A stretch of DNA of 46,573 bases. Source: Dehalococcoidia bacterium (lineage in GTDB: Bacteria; Chloroflexota; Dehalococcoidia; SHXV01). The notes under the pieces were generated by a model. The model had not been told where the DNA came from, made no database searches, and was given only the letters and a program-made list of their open reading frames with translations. Positions 30,267 to 39,453 of the stretch are shown here, one piece after another. Numbering within the stretch: the first letter of the stretch is position 1; each line of letters begins with the position of its first letter. Made by a program: the position numbers and the translations under genes. Location of the stretch: positions 1 through 46,573 of the forward strand of contig SHXV01000006.1 in the NCBI GenBank assembly GCA_009693105.1, given 5' to 3'.

Positions 30267-30298
30267 GCTCGCTCCTTGCTTCCCCCGAAGGTAGAGGA

Positions 30299-31132
30299 TT
30301 ACTGAACGGTGATGGTACCGACCATATCGACGGGGTGGAAATCGCAGCGGAACTTGAGCGTGCCCGCGGCGGCGGCGGTGAAGCTCAGGGACGCCGTCCC
30401 ATTGGGGCGGACCGTGTCCGGGCTGGAGACGGTGTCGTCTGACGTGTCGTACTGGGCGTCCGTCCCGGCGATACGCATGTTGTGGATGGCGCTTCCCTCG
30501 TTTCGGAGGGAGATCGTCGCCGCTTGGCCCGCGGTCACCGTGATCAGCGCCGGATCGAAGGAGTTGTCCTTCATCGCGATGCCCCAGGCGCTCTTTGGGG
30601 GAGGTGGTGGACCGGTGGGCGTTGGAGCCGGCTTGTAAACCTGGCCGCAGGCACCCTGGTTGATCTGATCGGCCGTGGGCTGGGTTGGTTTGATGCCTAA
30701 CGTCTTGGTTTGCTCCGCTACCTGTTCCCAGCCATCGCCCGCGTTGGTGGTGATGAGGAGGACAAGCTGGCGAACCATCTCGTCGTTGAGGGAGCCGCCC
30801 TGCGCCTGCGCCCACGCCGGCATGAAGGTGCCGACCCGCCCGCAGACGATGGTGTTGCTGAGGCGATCCTGGAGCTTGGTCAGTTCCGCCGGGTTGGTGG
30901 GGCGATTCGCGGGCTTGTCCAGCATCGGACCGACAAAGCCTTCGCCCCGAAGACCGTGGCAGACGGCGCAGTTATTGGCGAAGAGTTCGGCGCCGTACTC
31001 TACGGAGGTCTCCAGCTGCCTGGCTTCGGCGTCCTGCTGGCGAGTGGGCTCCCAGACGGTGTACGCCAGCAGCCCGACGACAAGGAGCACGATGAGCGCC
31101 GTCATAACCTGTATCTGCTTTGTTGTGTTCAT
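30299..31132 (-). CDS. Membrane-anchored cytochrome c-cupredoxin fusion protein
   Basis: N-terminal TM, CAVCHG haem-binding motif, Pro-rich linker PAPTPTGPPPPPK, then a cupredoxin with SAIHNMRI and FRCDFHPVDMVGTI. Confidence 0.9.
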   Translation of the reverse strand: MNTTKQIQVMTALIVLLVVGLLAYTVWEPTRQQDAEARQLETSVEYGAELFANNCAVCHGLRGEGFVGPMLDKPANRPTNPAELTKLQDRLSNTIVCGRVGTFMPAWAQAQGGSLNDEMVRQLVLLITTNAGDGWEQVAEQTKTLGIKPTQPTADQINQGACGQVYKPAPTPTGPPPPPKSAWGIAMKDNSFDPALITVTAGQAATISLRNEGSAIHNMRIAGTDAQYDTSDDTVSSPDTVRPNGTASLSFTAAAAGTLKFRCDFHPVDMVGTITVQ

Positions 31133-31174
31133 CGCTGCTCCGGATCATGCCCGCCACCGCCACGCGGCCGACTA

Positions 31175-31861
31175 TCAGGCGTTATAGGGCACCGCGCGCT
31201 TCGGGTTATCCGCTGCGCCCTGCGTGATTTTGCCGGTGTCGACTTCCACCGATCCGTTCGAGTTTACCTTGACCAGCATCGTGTCCAGCGGTCGGGGCGC
31301 CGGACCGAAGACGCGGACACCACCCTTGGTGTAGGTGGAGCCGTGGCAGGGGCAGCGGAACCAGCCGGTCTGGCCTTGAAACTGGAAGGTCCCAACCCAG
31401 GGGACTGTGCAGCCCAGGTGAGGGCACTTCTGGTAAAGCGCTAAGAGCCCACCCTTTCCATTTTCACCAAAATCGCCAAAGGCGCCTTCATCGGGCTTGA
31501 TGTTGACGAGCCAGAACTTGCCCTCAAGAATGCGCACCGGCTCTGTACCGGGTTTGGGTACGCGTTCCTTGGAGACGGTGAGGACACCGCCAAAGCCCAG
31601 GAGCTTGCGCGGCCACATGAAGTTCCAGAAGGAGTAGCCGGTGGCAAGCAGGGTCAGTCCCATGGCACCGAAGAATCCCCCGCGCAGAAATCCCCGGCGG
31701 CTTATTTCGTAGGCGCCACCGCGGGCCATGCGCTCATGTCGGGCGCGCACACGGTCGTCAAGGTTCGCCAACGGCGCCGCGGGGGGAGCCGCGGGCACGG
31801 CCACTTCAGCGGCGGGGGCCGCGTCCTCTCCCGGCTGCTTCGTCACTTCGTCTTCAGCCAC
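31175..31861 (-). CDS. Rieske iron-sulfur protein
   Basis: Tat-like SRRGFLRGGFFG; CPHLGC and CPCHGS Rieske motifs. Confidence 0.95.
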   Translation of the reverse strand: MAEDEVTKQPGEDAAPAAEVAVPAAPPAAPLANLDDRVRARHERMARGGAYEISRRGFLRGGFFGAMGLTLLATGYSFWNFMWPRKLLGFGGVLTVSKERVPKPGTEPVRILEGKFWLVNIKPDEGAFGDFGENGKGGLLALYQKCPHLGCTVPWVGTFQFQGQTGWFRCPCHGSTYTKGGVRVFGPAPRPLDTMLVKVNSNGSVEVDTGKITQGAADNPKRAVPYNA

Positions 31862-31887
31862 GATGCATCACCTGATACGAATCTGCG

Positions 31888-32763
31888 TTACGCGCCATGC
31901 GGGTGAATCGGAACTTCCCACGGAGGCACAAGGTTCTGGCCTTCCCCACGAAAGAACGTTCCGACAATAGTAAGGACGAGGAAGGCGGCCATGAAGCCGC
32001 TGAACAAGACGATCATGACGTCCCGTGTGGTGTGAACCCACCTGAACACTTTCTGGACCAGGACGAGTAGAACAGACAACCCGATTATCACCGTCATCGG
32101 GATAATCTGCTCCACCATGAACGCGACCAGATTGATCCCCCCCTTGTTCCAGTACAGGAAGACCTTGCGATCCCCGGCGAGGTTGATGTTATCGATTCCG
32201 AACGGGGCGGGGATGTTCGTGAGGTCGTTCGGATAGCGCAGACCGCCAAGGGTCCATTTCCAGTCCGTTTGCAGCGTCCGCAGTCCGCTCAGGCCCTTCC
32301 CATCGGGAAGGCCGGGGAACCAGCGGGTGTAGGGCTCGAATTTGCCGGCGTCGAACAGAATGAGGAGCCACATCAGAACGATGGTGGCACCCCAGGAGAA
32401 CAGGGCAATCTTGATCGAGTTCTCCGTCCCCCACCAGCGACCCTGGGCATCGGTCTTGCGGTCGATGTAGGGGATGGCGGCGAGCAGGACAAGCGCGATC
32501 GTGGGCACGGTAACACCGGCAAGGCCGGCTTCCATGTGCAGCAGGAGTTCCTGCAGGTTGAGCAGGTACCACGGCGCCTTGGATGGGTTCGGCGTCAGAT
32601 CCGGGTTGGCGTGGTTGAGCAGCGGCGCATCGATAGCGGTGGAAAGGATGAGCAGCGTGACGGAGAACAGCATGACCGCGATGAATTCAACAAAGACGAG
32701 ATCGGGCCAGACGAGGACCTCTTCTTCTCGTTCCCTGCGCGGCCGCGGCGTGGTTTCCGCCAT
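31888..32763 (-). CDS. Cytochrome b C-terminal-domain subunit (subunit IV-like)
   Basis: WPDLVFVEFIAVMLFSVTLLILS...ANPDLTPNPSKAPWYLLNLQELLLHM (PDxxxNPxxxPxWYxL, subunit IV-type). Confidence 0.88.
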   Translation of the reverse strand: MAETTPRPRREREEEVLVWPDLVFVEFIAVMLFSVTLLILSTAIDAPLLNHANPDLTPNPSKAPWYLLNLQELLLHMEAGLAGVTVPTIALVLLAAIPYIDRKTDAQGRWWGTENSIKIALFSWGATIVLMWLLILFDAGKFEPYTRWFPGLPDGKGLSGLRTLQTDWKWTLGGLRYPNDLTNIPAPFGIDNINLAGDRKVFLYWNKGGINLVAFMVEQIIPMTVIIGLSVLLVLVQKVFRWVHTTRDVMIVLFSGFMAAFLVLTIVGTFFRGEGQNLVPPWEVPIHPHGA

Positions 32764-32797
32764 TTGCTCCCTTACCTGACTTCCGCTATCGCCATAC

Positions 32798-33553
32798 CTA
32801 GAGCGGCCGGGCCATGCCGCCGTCACGCCGGATGCGCCAGAAGTGCACCGTCATGAATACCGCCGCCAGCAGCGGTAGGGCGATGACGTGCAGCGTGTAG
32901 AACCGGATGAGGGAGGTCTGCCCGATGCTGAAGCCGCCGAACAGAGTGAACTTGACGTCCCCACCAAGGACCGGCGCCGAGCCGGCGATGTTGCTGCCGA
33001 CCGTGATCGCCCAAATGGAGAGCTGGTCCCACGGAAGCAGGTAGCCGGTAAAGCTGAGCAGGATCGTAAGCACCAGCAGCACCACACCCACCACCCAGTT
33101 GAACTCGCGGGGCGGCTTGTAGGCGCCGGTGTAGAACACGCGCATCATGTGGAGGAACACCAGGATTACCATGGCATGCGCCATCCAGCGGTGCATGTTG
33201 CGCATAAGCAGGCCGAACTGAACATCGGTCTCCAGCGCCTTCATGTTGATGTATGCCGTTTCTGTGGAGGGGATGTAGTAGAACATGAGCAGCACGCCGG
33301 TCACGGTGAGCCCAAGGAACATGAAGAAGCTCAACCCGCCCAGACAGTAGGTGTGGGTTATCTTGACGTGCGTGCGGTGGATCCGCGTGGGGTGGAGGTG
33401 GAGGAAGACGTTCGTGGCGACAACGAGCATCTGGTTGCGGGGAGTGTTGGGGTAGCCCGATCGGAACACGGAGCGCCAGATATAGTTCTGAAAGAGCAGC
33501 GCGTAAATGCGCTCCCCAAGCCCTGGTTTTCCGGGCTGTTCTGTCACAGCCAT
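32798..33553 (-). CDS. Cytochrome b N-terminal-domain subunit (b6-like)
   Basis: MHRWMAHAMVILVFLHMMRVFYTGAYKPPREFNWVVGVVLLVLTILLSFTGYLLPWDQLSIWAITVGSNIAGSAP. Confidence 0.95.
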   Translation of the reverse strand: MAVTEQPGKPGLGERIYALLFQNYIWRSVFRSGYPNTPRNQMLVVATNVFLHLHPTRIHRTHVKITHTYCLGGLSFFMFLGLTVTGVLLMFYYIPSTETAYINMKALETDVQFGLLMRNMHRWMAHAMVILVFLHMMRVFYTGAYKPPREFNWVVGVVLLVLTILLSFTGYLLPWDQLSIWAITVGSNIAGSAPVLGGDVKFTLFGGFSIGQTSLIRFYTLHVIALPLLAAVFMTVHFWRIRRDGGMARPL

Positions 33554-33566
33554 GAAATCCCCTCCG

Positions 33567-33671
33567 TTACCGCTGCCACCACTGGCCGAACGCCACCATG
33601 ATCCCCAACGATACGAAGATCGTGATAAACACCGCGATCAGCTCTCTCGCTTCGCCAACAGCGCCGAACAT
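33567..33671 (-). CDS. Putative 34-aa single-TM small subunit at the head of the cytochrome bc operon
   Basis: MFGAVGEARELIAVFITIFVSLGIMVAFGQWWQR; GGAGG 8-9 nt before the ATG; 13 nt before the cytochrome b gene. Confidence 0.7.
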   Translation of the reverse strand: MFGAVGEARELIAVFITIFVSLGIMVAFGQWWQR

Positions 33672-33789
33672 CGCGCATCCCTCCGCCCAGGCCGGTCGTT
33701 CCACCCGGCGGAACCGACCGTTCAACGCTTGCGCACCCGGGGACATGACCGAATTTGGACCGCTTGTGAAGAGTATTGCAAGCTCAGGC

Positions 33790-33818
33790 AATCTAGCATC
33801 AGGGGTCACCAGTGTCAA
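33790..33818 (-). promoter_or_regulatory. Promoter for the cytochrome bc operon
   Basis: Minus strand TTGACA - 17 nt - TAGATT, within the 3' end of the glycosyltransferase gene. Confidence 0.65.
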
Positions 33819-34614
33819 CAGTCCCCGAGGCCGGCGGCGTCACGTTTCCGACTCCGCGGAAACGCAGCCGCGCCAGTCCCTTCAGATCCCGAAGCACGGT
33901 GCGCTGGACGTTGACGCGCGTATCCGGATCTTCCACCCAGACGACGGGGACATCCTGGACGCGCAGCCCGTTCTTCTCCGCCAGGATGAGCAGCTCGGTA
34001 TCGAAGAACCACTCGCGATCATGCACGACCGGCAGCAGCAGCCTGGCGGCGGAAGCGCTGATCGCCTTAAATCCGCACTGGGCGTCGCTGAACCGGGTGG
34101 CGAAGGTGAGCTTGATCAGCAGGTTATAGCCGCGGGACAGCACGTCACGGCGGAAGGAGCGTGAGATCGCCGAGCCACGGTGCAAGCGCGTTCCCGTGGC
34201 CAGGTCATAACCCTCTCTGGTGACGGCGTGGACCAGGTCGAGGAACGCGGGGAGCCCGGTGGACAGGTCGATGTCCATGTAGGTCCGCACATCCGCCTCC
34301 GTCTCCGTCCAGGCGATGTGCAGGGCGCCGCCGCGTCCCTTGAAGGGGATGTGGAGGACGGCTACCTCCGGCCAGGCGGAGGCGAGGCGCAGCGCCGTCT
34401 CCAGGGTGCCGTCCACGGAGGCGTTATCGGCGATGACGATGCGCCAGGCAAAGTCCGCCTGTCCCTGGAGGAAGCGGCGGACGCGGCCGACGCTATCGGC
34501 AAGGACGTGCGCCTCGTTGTACACGGGAAGGACCACGTCCACGGTGGCGCTTCCGGGGAAGGCGCCGCCGCGTGCATAGCTTCCGTCCACACGCCACTGC
34601 CCGCTCGCTGTCAT
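33799..34614 (-). CDS. Family 2 glycosyltransferase (DPM1/dolichol-P-sugar synthase-like)
   Basis: VDVVLPVYNEAHVLADSV, IVIADNASVDGT, DIDLSTGL, FSDAQCGFKAI, REWFFDTELLILAEKNGLRVQDVPVVWVEDPDTRV. Confidence 0.9.
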   Translation of the reverse strand: MTASGQWRVDGSYARGGAFPGSATVDVVLPVYNEAHVLADSVGRVRRFLQGQADFAWRIVIADNASVDGTLETALRLASAWPEVAVLHIPFKGRGGALHIAWTETEADVRTYMDIDLSTGLPAFLDLVHAVTREGYDLATGTRLHRGSAISRSFRRDVLSRGYNLLIKLTFATRFSDAQCGFKAISASAARLLLPVVHDREWFFDTELLILAEKNGLRVQDVPVVWVEDPDTRVNVQRTVLRDLKGLARLRFRGVGNVTPPASGTVDTGDP

Positions 34615-34638
34615 CCGGCACCGCCTATCGGCATCGCA

Positions 34639-36162
34639 TCAATGCCGGAAGTGGCGAATGCCGGCGAACACCATCGCCACGTCGTGCTCATCCGCGACGC
34701 GGATCGTCTCCTCATCGCGGATGGAGCCACCGGGCTGAATGATGGCCCGAACGCCACCCTTCGCCGCCGCCTGCACACCATCCGGGAAGGGGAAGAAGGC
34801 GTCCGATGCCAGCACGGACCCGCGAGCCCGCTCGCCGGCGCGGGCGAGCGCCAGCCCCACGCTGGTCACCCGGTTGGGCTGGCCGGCGCCCATCCCCAGC
34901 AGGACGCCATCGTGGGCGAGGACGATAGCGTTGGACTTGACGTGCTTGACGGCACGCCAGGCGAAGCGGAGATCGCGCACCTCCACCTCCGTGGGCGCGC
35001 GCCGGGTAACCACGCGAAGTTCGATGGCGTCGTCATCGTAGACATCGGGCGTTTGCGCCAACATACCGCCCGCCACCTGGCGAAACACGAGGGCGTCGAT
35101 AGGTCCGGGGGCGCCCATGCGCAGGATGCGAAGATCGCGCTTCTTCTGCAGGATGGCGAGGGCCTGCGGCGCGTATTCCGGCGCGATCACGATCTCGTAG
35201 AAGGTCTTCGCCACTTCCACCGCAGCCGCCTCCGTGAGCGGGCGGTTGAAGGCGACGATGCCGCCGTAGGCGGAGACGGGGTCGCCGGCGAGGGCGCGGC
35301 GGTACGCCTCCGCCTGATCGGCGTGAGTGGCAAGTCCGCAGGGATTGGTGTGCTTAATCACCGCGACCGCGGAGTTGGGAAAATCGGCGGCGGCGCCCCA
35401 GGCGGCATCAGCATCGAGGATGTTGTTGTAGGACAGCTCCTTGCCGTGCAGCTGCTCCGCGCCGGCGATACCGCGGCCCCGGCTCAAGCCGGACAGCCGA
35501 TAGAAGGCGGCGGCCTGGTGAGGGTTCTCCCCGTAGCGCAGGTCGAACCGCTTGTCCAGAGCGATGGTGAGGTGCTGGGGGAAGCGCTCCCCCTCCGCCA
35601 GCAGGTAGGTGCTGATCGCCGTATCGTAGGCGGCGACATGGGCGAAAGCCTTGCGCGCCAGGCGCTGCCGCTCCACAACGGGGACATCGCCCGCCTCGAT
35701 CAGGGCGAGGACACCTGCATAATCCGCCGGATCGACGAGGACGAGGACGTCCGGGAAGTTCTTGGCCGCCGACCGGATCATCGTGGGGCCGCCGATATCG
35801 ATGTTCTCCAGCGCTTCCTCCAGCGCGACGTTGGGCTTGCTCACCGTCTGGACGAATGGGTAGAGGTTCACGGCGACGAGCTCGATGCCGCCGATGCCGT
35901 ACCGCTCCATTTGGGCCAGGTCGCCCGGGTTGTTGCGACGGGCCAGGATGCCGCCGTGGACCTTTGGGTGAAGCGTCTTCACGCGGCCGTCCATCATCTC
36001 CGGGGAGCCGGTCAGGTCGGAAACCTGGCGGACGGCCAGCCCGGCGGCGCTGAGCGCGCTGTGCGTTCCGCCCGTGCTCACAAGCTCCCAGCCCATGCCC
36101 GTCAGCCCGCGCGCGAACGGCTCAAGGCCGGCCTTGTCATAGACACTGAGCAGTGCCCTCAC
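34639..36162 (-). CDS. purH: Bifunctional AICAR formyltransferase/IMP cyclohydrolase
   Basis: MRALLSVYDKAGL, GGTHSALSAAGLAVRQVSDLTGSPEMMDGRVKTLHPKVHGGILARR. Confidence 0.97.
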   Translation of the reverse strand: MRALLSVYDKAGLEPFARGLTGMGWELVSTGGTHSALSAAGLAVRQVSDLTGSPEMMDGRVKTLHPKVHGGILARRNNPGDLAQMERYGIGGIELVAVNLYPFVQTVSKPNVALEEALENIDIGGPTMIRSAAKNFPDVLVLVDPADYAGVLALIEAGDVPVVERQRLARKAFAHVAAYDTAISTYLLAEGERFPQHLTIALDKRFDLRYGENPHQAAAFYRLSGLSRGRGIAGAEQLHGKELSYNNILDADAAWGAAADFPNSAVAVIKHTNPCGLATHADQAEAYRRALAGDPVSAYGGIVAFNRPLTEAAAVEVAKTFYEIVIAPEYAPQALAILQKKRDLRILRMGAPGPIDALVFRQVAGGMLAQTPDVYDDDAIELRVVTRRAPTEVEVRDLRFAWRAVKHVKSNAIVLAHDGVLLGMGAGQPNRVTSVGLALARAGERARGSVLASDAFFPFPDGVQAAAKGGVRAIIQPGGSIRDEETIRVADEHDVAMVFAGIRHFRH

Positions 36163-37220
36163 GGCATTCCCTCCAGCACAAACTTCGTCCCGTCAGCGGG
36201 GCTCGATTCGATGCCCCCCAGCTGGACGGCACCCGGGATGGCGGCCAGCAGCGCATCGGCATCTGCCTCCCCCACAACGAGGACCATGCCGATGCCCATG
36301 TTGAACACCTCAAGCATCTCTCCCAGTGCGATCTCCCCGCGCGACTGGATCAGCCGGAACAGCGGCGGCACCTCCCACGCACCCCAGCGCACGCGGGCGC
36401 AGACGCCATCGGGCAGGACGCGGGGCAGGTTTCCGGGCAGCCCGCCGCCGGTGATGTGAGCCATCCCCTTGAGCCGGGCCACGTGGGGGCGGACCTCCGG
36501 AATGTAGGAGCGGTGGGGGGTCATCAGCGCGGCCCCCAGCGTGCCGCCCAGTTCCGGGTAGACCTGCTCCAGCCGGGCCCGTTCCGCGGCGGCGTCGCCA
36601 TCGATCCCCACCTCCAGCACCTGGCGGGCCAGCGCGTAGCCGTTGGTGTGCAGGCCGCTGGAGGGCAGCCCCAGGAGGGCATCGCCGGGGCGGATGCGTG
36701 AGCCGTCGATCATCTCGTCGCGCTCCACGGCCCCGACGACGAAGCCGACGAAGTCGAAGTCTCCCGGCTGGTAGACTCCGGGCAGATCGGCCGTTTCCCC
36801 ACCGATGAGGGCGCACCCGGCCGCGGCGCACGCCTCCGCCACGCCCTCCACCATGGCGATGCGGTCATCATCTGATACCTGGTTGGAGGCGATGTAATCG
36901 AGAAAGAAGAGGGGGAGGGCTCCGCTCACCAGCACATCGTTGAGGGATTGGTTGACCACATCGTGGCCCAGGGAGCGGTACTGTCCGGTGAGCGGAGCCA
37001 GCTTGAGCTTGGTGCCCACGCTGTCCGTGCTCGATACCAGCACGGGCTGCCGGTACCCCTGCAGGGCGAAGGCGCCGCCAAAGGCGCCGATCCCTGACAG
37101 CACTTCCGGGCGGGTGGCGCGGGAGGCGACCCCCCTAAGCCGATTGACAAATCGCTCCGCGGCGCGCAGGTCTACGCCCGCCTCAGCATAGCGATGAGGG
37201 GGAGAACCGGGCTCTGTCAT
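36159..37220 (-). CDS. purM: Phosphoribosylformylglycinamidine cyclo-ligase
   Basis: YAEAGVDLRAAERFV, LVSSTDSVGTKLKLA, NDVLVSGALPLFFLDYIA, ALIGGETADLPGVY, HITGGGLPGNLPRVLP; 4-nt overlap with purH. Confidence 0.97.
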   Translation of the reverse strand: MTEPGSPPHRYAEAGVDLRAAERFVNRLRGVASRATRPEVLSGIGAFGGAFALQGYRQPVLVSSTDSVGTKLKLAPLTGQYRSLGHDVVNQSLNDVLVSGALPLFFLDYIASNQVSDDDRIAMVEGVAEACAAAGCALIGGETADLPGVYQPGDFDFVGFVVGAVERDEMIDGSRIRPGDALLGLPSSGLHTNGYALARQVLEVGIDGDAAAERARLEQVYPELGGTLGAALMTPHRSYIPEVRPHVARLKGMAHITGGGLPGNLPRVLPDGVCARVRWGAWEVPPLFRLIQSRGEIALGEMLEVFNMGIGMVLVVGEADADALLAAIPGAVQLGGIESSPADGTKFVLEGMP

Positions 37221-38662
37221 TATGAGGGGCGCTTGGCTACGGTGGGGGCGGGCATTTTAAGGGTGGCCTCCTCCCCCGGCTCAAACATGAGCTTATCCAT
37301 CTCCAGTTGGACCGGGATGGGGTACTCCCCGGTAAAACAGGCGAGGCAGAAGCTGTCGCGGGGGGCGCCGACCGATTCCACGACGTCATCCACAGAGAGG
37401 TAGCCCAGCGTATCGGCGCCGACGTGCTGGCGGATGGCCTCCACGGACATCTGCGCGGCGATGAGCTCTGTGCGGGTGGCCATGTCTACGCCGAAGTGGC
37501 AGGGGTTGGTGATAGGCGGGGCGCAGATGCGCAGGTGCACTTCGACCGCTCCGGCACGGCGCAGGAGCTGCACCACGCGCGGCGTCGTGGTCCCGCGGAC
37601 GATGCTATCGTCCACGACGATGACGCGCTTACCGCTGAGGACGTGCGGCAACGGGTTGTACTTCAGGGCCACGCCCTGCTCCCGGATGCGCTGATCGGGC
37701 TGGATAAAGGTGCGCCCGACGTACCGGTTCTTCACAAACCCTTCCACGAAGGGGATGCCGGACTCATGCGCGTAGCCAATGGCGGCAGCGATAGCGGAGT
37801 CCGGCACGCCCATGACGATGTCCGCCTCCACCGGGTGCTGGCGCGCCAGCTGCGCTCCCATGCGCATGCGCACGGGGTAGAGCTGCTCCCCGCCCAGCTG
37901 GCTGTCCGGGCGGGCGAAGTAGATGTGCTCAAAGATACAGGCGGCATCGCGGCGCTCCAGCGCCTGCAGGGTGCGAAACCCGCCCGGACCGGCGCTGACG
38001 ATCTCCCCCGGCTGGATGTCTCGCACAAACGTGGCGCCCAGGTGATCGAGCGCGCAGGACTCCGAGGCGAAGACCCAGCCCTCACCCATGCGGCCCATGC
38101 ACATCGGGCGAACGCCCATCTGATCGCGGGCGCCGATGACCTCATCCTCGACGAGGACGACGAGGGAATACGCCCCCTCGATCCGCTTCATCACTTGCGC
38201 CAGGCGGTCCACCCAGTCCTTGCCAGGCGTGCGTACGAGCATGTGGGCGATGACTTCGGAATCGGTGCTGCTAATGAGGCGGACGCCGGCCTCCTCCAGG
38301 TCTTCACGCAGGCGCCCGGCGTTGATCAGGTTGCCGTTGTGCGCCACGGCGACGGTGCCGTAGGGGCCGGTGGCGACGAGTGGTTGGGCGTTTTCGATCC
38401 GGCTGGAGCCGGTGGTGGAGTAACGGGTATGACCGATGGCGGCATCTCCCCGTAGGGACGCCAGGTCCTTTTCCTCAAACACCTGAGAGACCAGTCCCAT
38501 GCCGAGCCGGACCTGCAGCCCGCCCCGGTCATATGTTGCGATGCCGGCGCTTTCCTGGCCGCGGTGCTGGAGGGCGTAAAGACCGTAGAAGGTGACACGA
38601 GCCACGTCTTCGCCCGGGGCATAGACGCCAAAGACTCCGCACGCTTCCTTGAGGTCCTCCAA
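37220..38662 (-). CDS. purF: Amidophosphoribosyltransferase
   Basis: EACGVFGVYAP...ALQHRGQESAGIAT...VIVVDDSIVRGTTTPRVVQLLRRAGA; TTG start with GGAGG. Confidence 0.97.
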   Translation of the reverse strand: MEDLKEACGVFGVYAPGEDVARVTFYGLYALQHRGQESAGIATYDRGGLQVRLGMGLVSQVFEEKDLASLRGDAAIGHTRYSTTGSSRIENAQPLVATGPYGTVAVAHNGNLINAGRLREDLEEAGVRLISSTDSEVIAHMLVRTPGKDWVDRLAQVMKRIEGAYSLVVLVEDEVIGARDQMGVRPMCMGRMGEGWVFASESCALDHLGATFVRDIQPGEIVSAGPGGFRTLQALERRDAACIFEHIYFARPDSQLGGEQLYPVRMRMGAQLARQHPVEADIVMGVPDSAIAAAIGYAHESGIPFVEGFVKNRYVGRTFIQPDQRIREQGVALKYNPLPHVLSGKRVIVVDDSIVRGTTTPRVVQLLRRAGAVEVHLRICAPPITNPCHFGVDMATRTELIAAQMSVEAIRQHVGADTLGYLSVDDVVESVGAPRDSFCLACFTGEYPIPVQLEMDKLMFEPGEEATLKMPAPTVAKRPS

Positions 38663-38678
38663 ACCTGACCTCCAGGCT

Positions 38679-38747
38679 CACGGTGAGGAACCGTGGCCCC
38701 TGAACGGGCGCCACACCCAAAGGAAGGCGCCTCAGGCCGCCAGTGTA
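38679..38747 (-). promoter_or_regulatory. purF promoter -10 element and two-hairpin leader
   Basis: TACACT (-10, minus strand); hairpin 38695-38738 with CCTGA-GGCGCC / GGCGCC-TCAGG arms; hairpin 38679-38695 CACGG/CCGTG. Confidence 0.55.
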
Positions 38748-38813
38748 TCATCGGCGCCGGAAAGGGGCAAACCTGTCCGCCACCGACGCGACCGATGCTA
38801 TACTCCCGCGGCG

Positions 38814-39389
38814 ATGGTACAGCAACCCGATGCTGATGCGCGGGATGAAGCGGCACTGGTACGGCGCGCCCAAACGGAACGGGCCGCCCTCAGCGAGCTG
38901 TACGAGCGCTACGCGCCGCGCATCTTCACCTACCTCTATTATCGGATCGGCAACGCCCAGGACGCAGAGGACCTGACAGCACGCGTGTTCTTGCGTGCGC
39001 TCCTCAACCTGCCCCAGTACGAGCCCGGCCAGGTCGGGTTCGGTCCGTGGCTATTCACCATCGCCCATAACCTGATGGCGAACTGGCACCGGGACCGGGG
39101 CCGCCGGCCCCAGCAGCCGCTGGACACGGCCCCCACGATCGCCTCGGAGAGCGACCCGACCAGCCTGGTGGAACGAGCAGAGGAAGCGGAGGCGGTGCGC
39201 GCCGCCGTGCAGAGCCTTTCGCCGGCGCGGCAGCGGCTGATCCGGCTGAAATACGTTGAGGGGCTGTCCAACCGAGAGATCGGCGTGGCGCTGGGCAAGG
39301 GGGAGGGCGCCGTCAAGAGTGCGCTGTTCCGCACCCTGGCGGCGCTGCGGCGGGAGCTGGAGCGCGCTTCGGCCGGAGATCGACGGTAG
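38814..39389 (+). CDS. ECF-like sigma-70 family RNA polymerase sigma factor
   Basis: ALSELYERYAPRIFTYLYYRIGNAQDAEDLTARVFLRAL (region 2), PARQRLIRLKYVEGLSNREIGVALGKGEGAVKSALFRTLAALRREL (region 4). Confidence 0.9.
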   Translation: MVQQPDADARDEAALVRRAQTERAALSELYERYAPRIFTYLYYRIGNAQDAEDLTARVFLRALLNLPQYEPGQVGFGPWLFTIAHNLMANWHRDRGRRPQQPLDTAPTIASESDPTSLVERAEEAEAVRAAVQSLSPARQRLIRLKYVEGLSNREIGVALGKGEGAVKSALFRTLAALRRELERASAGDRR

Positions 39390-39453
39390 CCGCCCGGTTC
39401 GACCGCGCTCTCCGTCTGCGCTAGGATGGATGAAAAGACGAGGGAGGCACGGC

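Noticed and set aside
31953-31962. GAACGTTC palindrome considered as a second LexA site
   Set aside because: Lacks the 4-nt spacer of the GAAC-N4-GTTC motif and lies inside the cytochrome b C-terminal subunit coding sequence.
34180-36459. 759-aa plus-strand ORF
   Set aside because: Antisense shadow of the glycosyltransferase and purH; the opposite strand has clear family motifs, and the composition is typical of GC-rich antisense frames.
37307-38455. 382-aa plus-strand ORF
   Set aside because: Antisense to purF.
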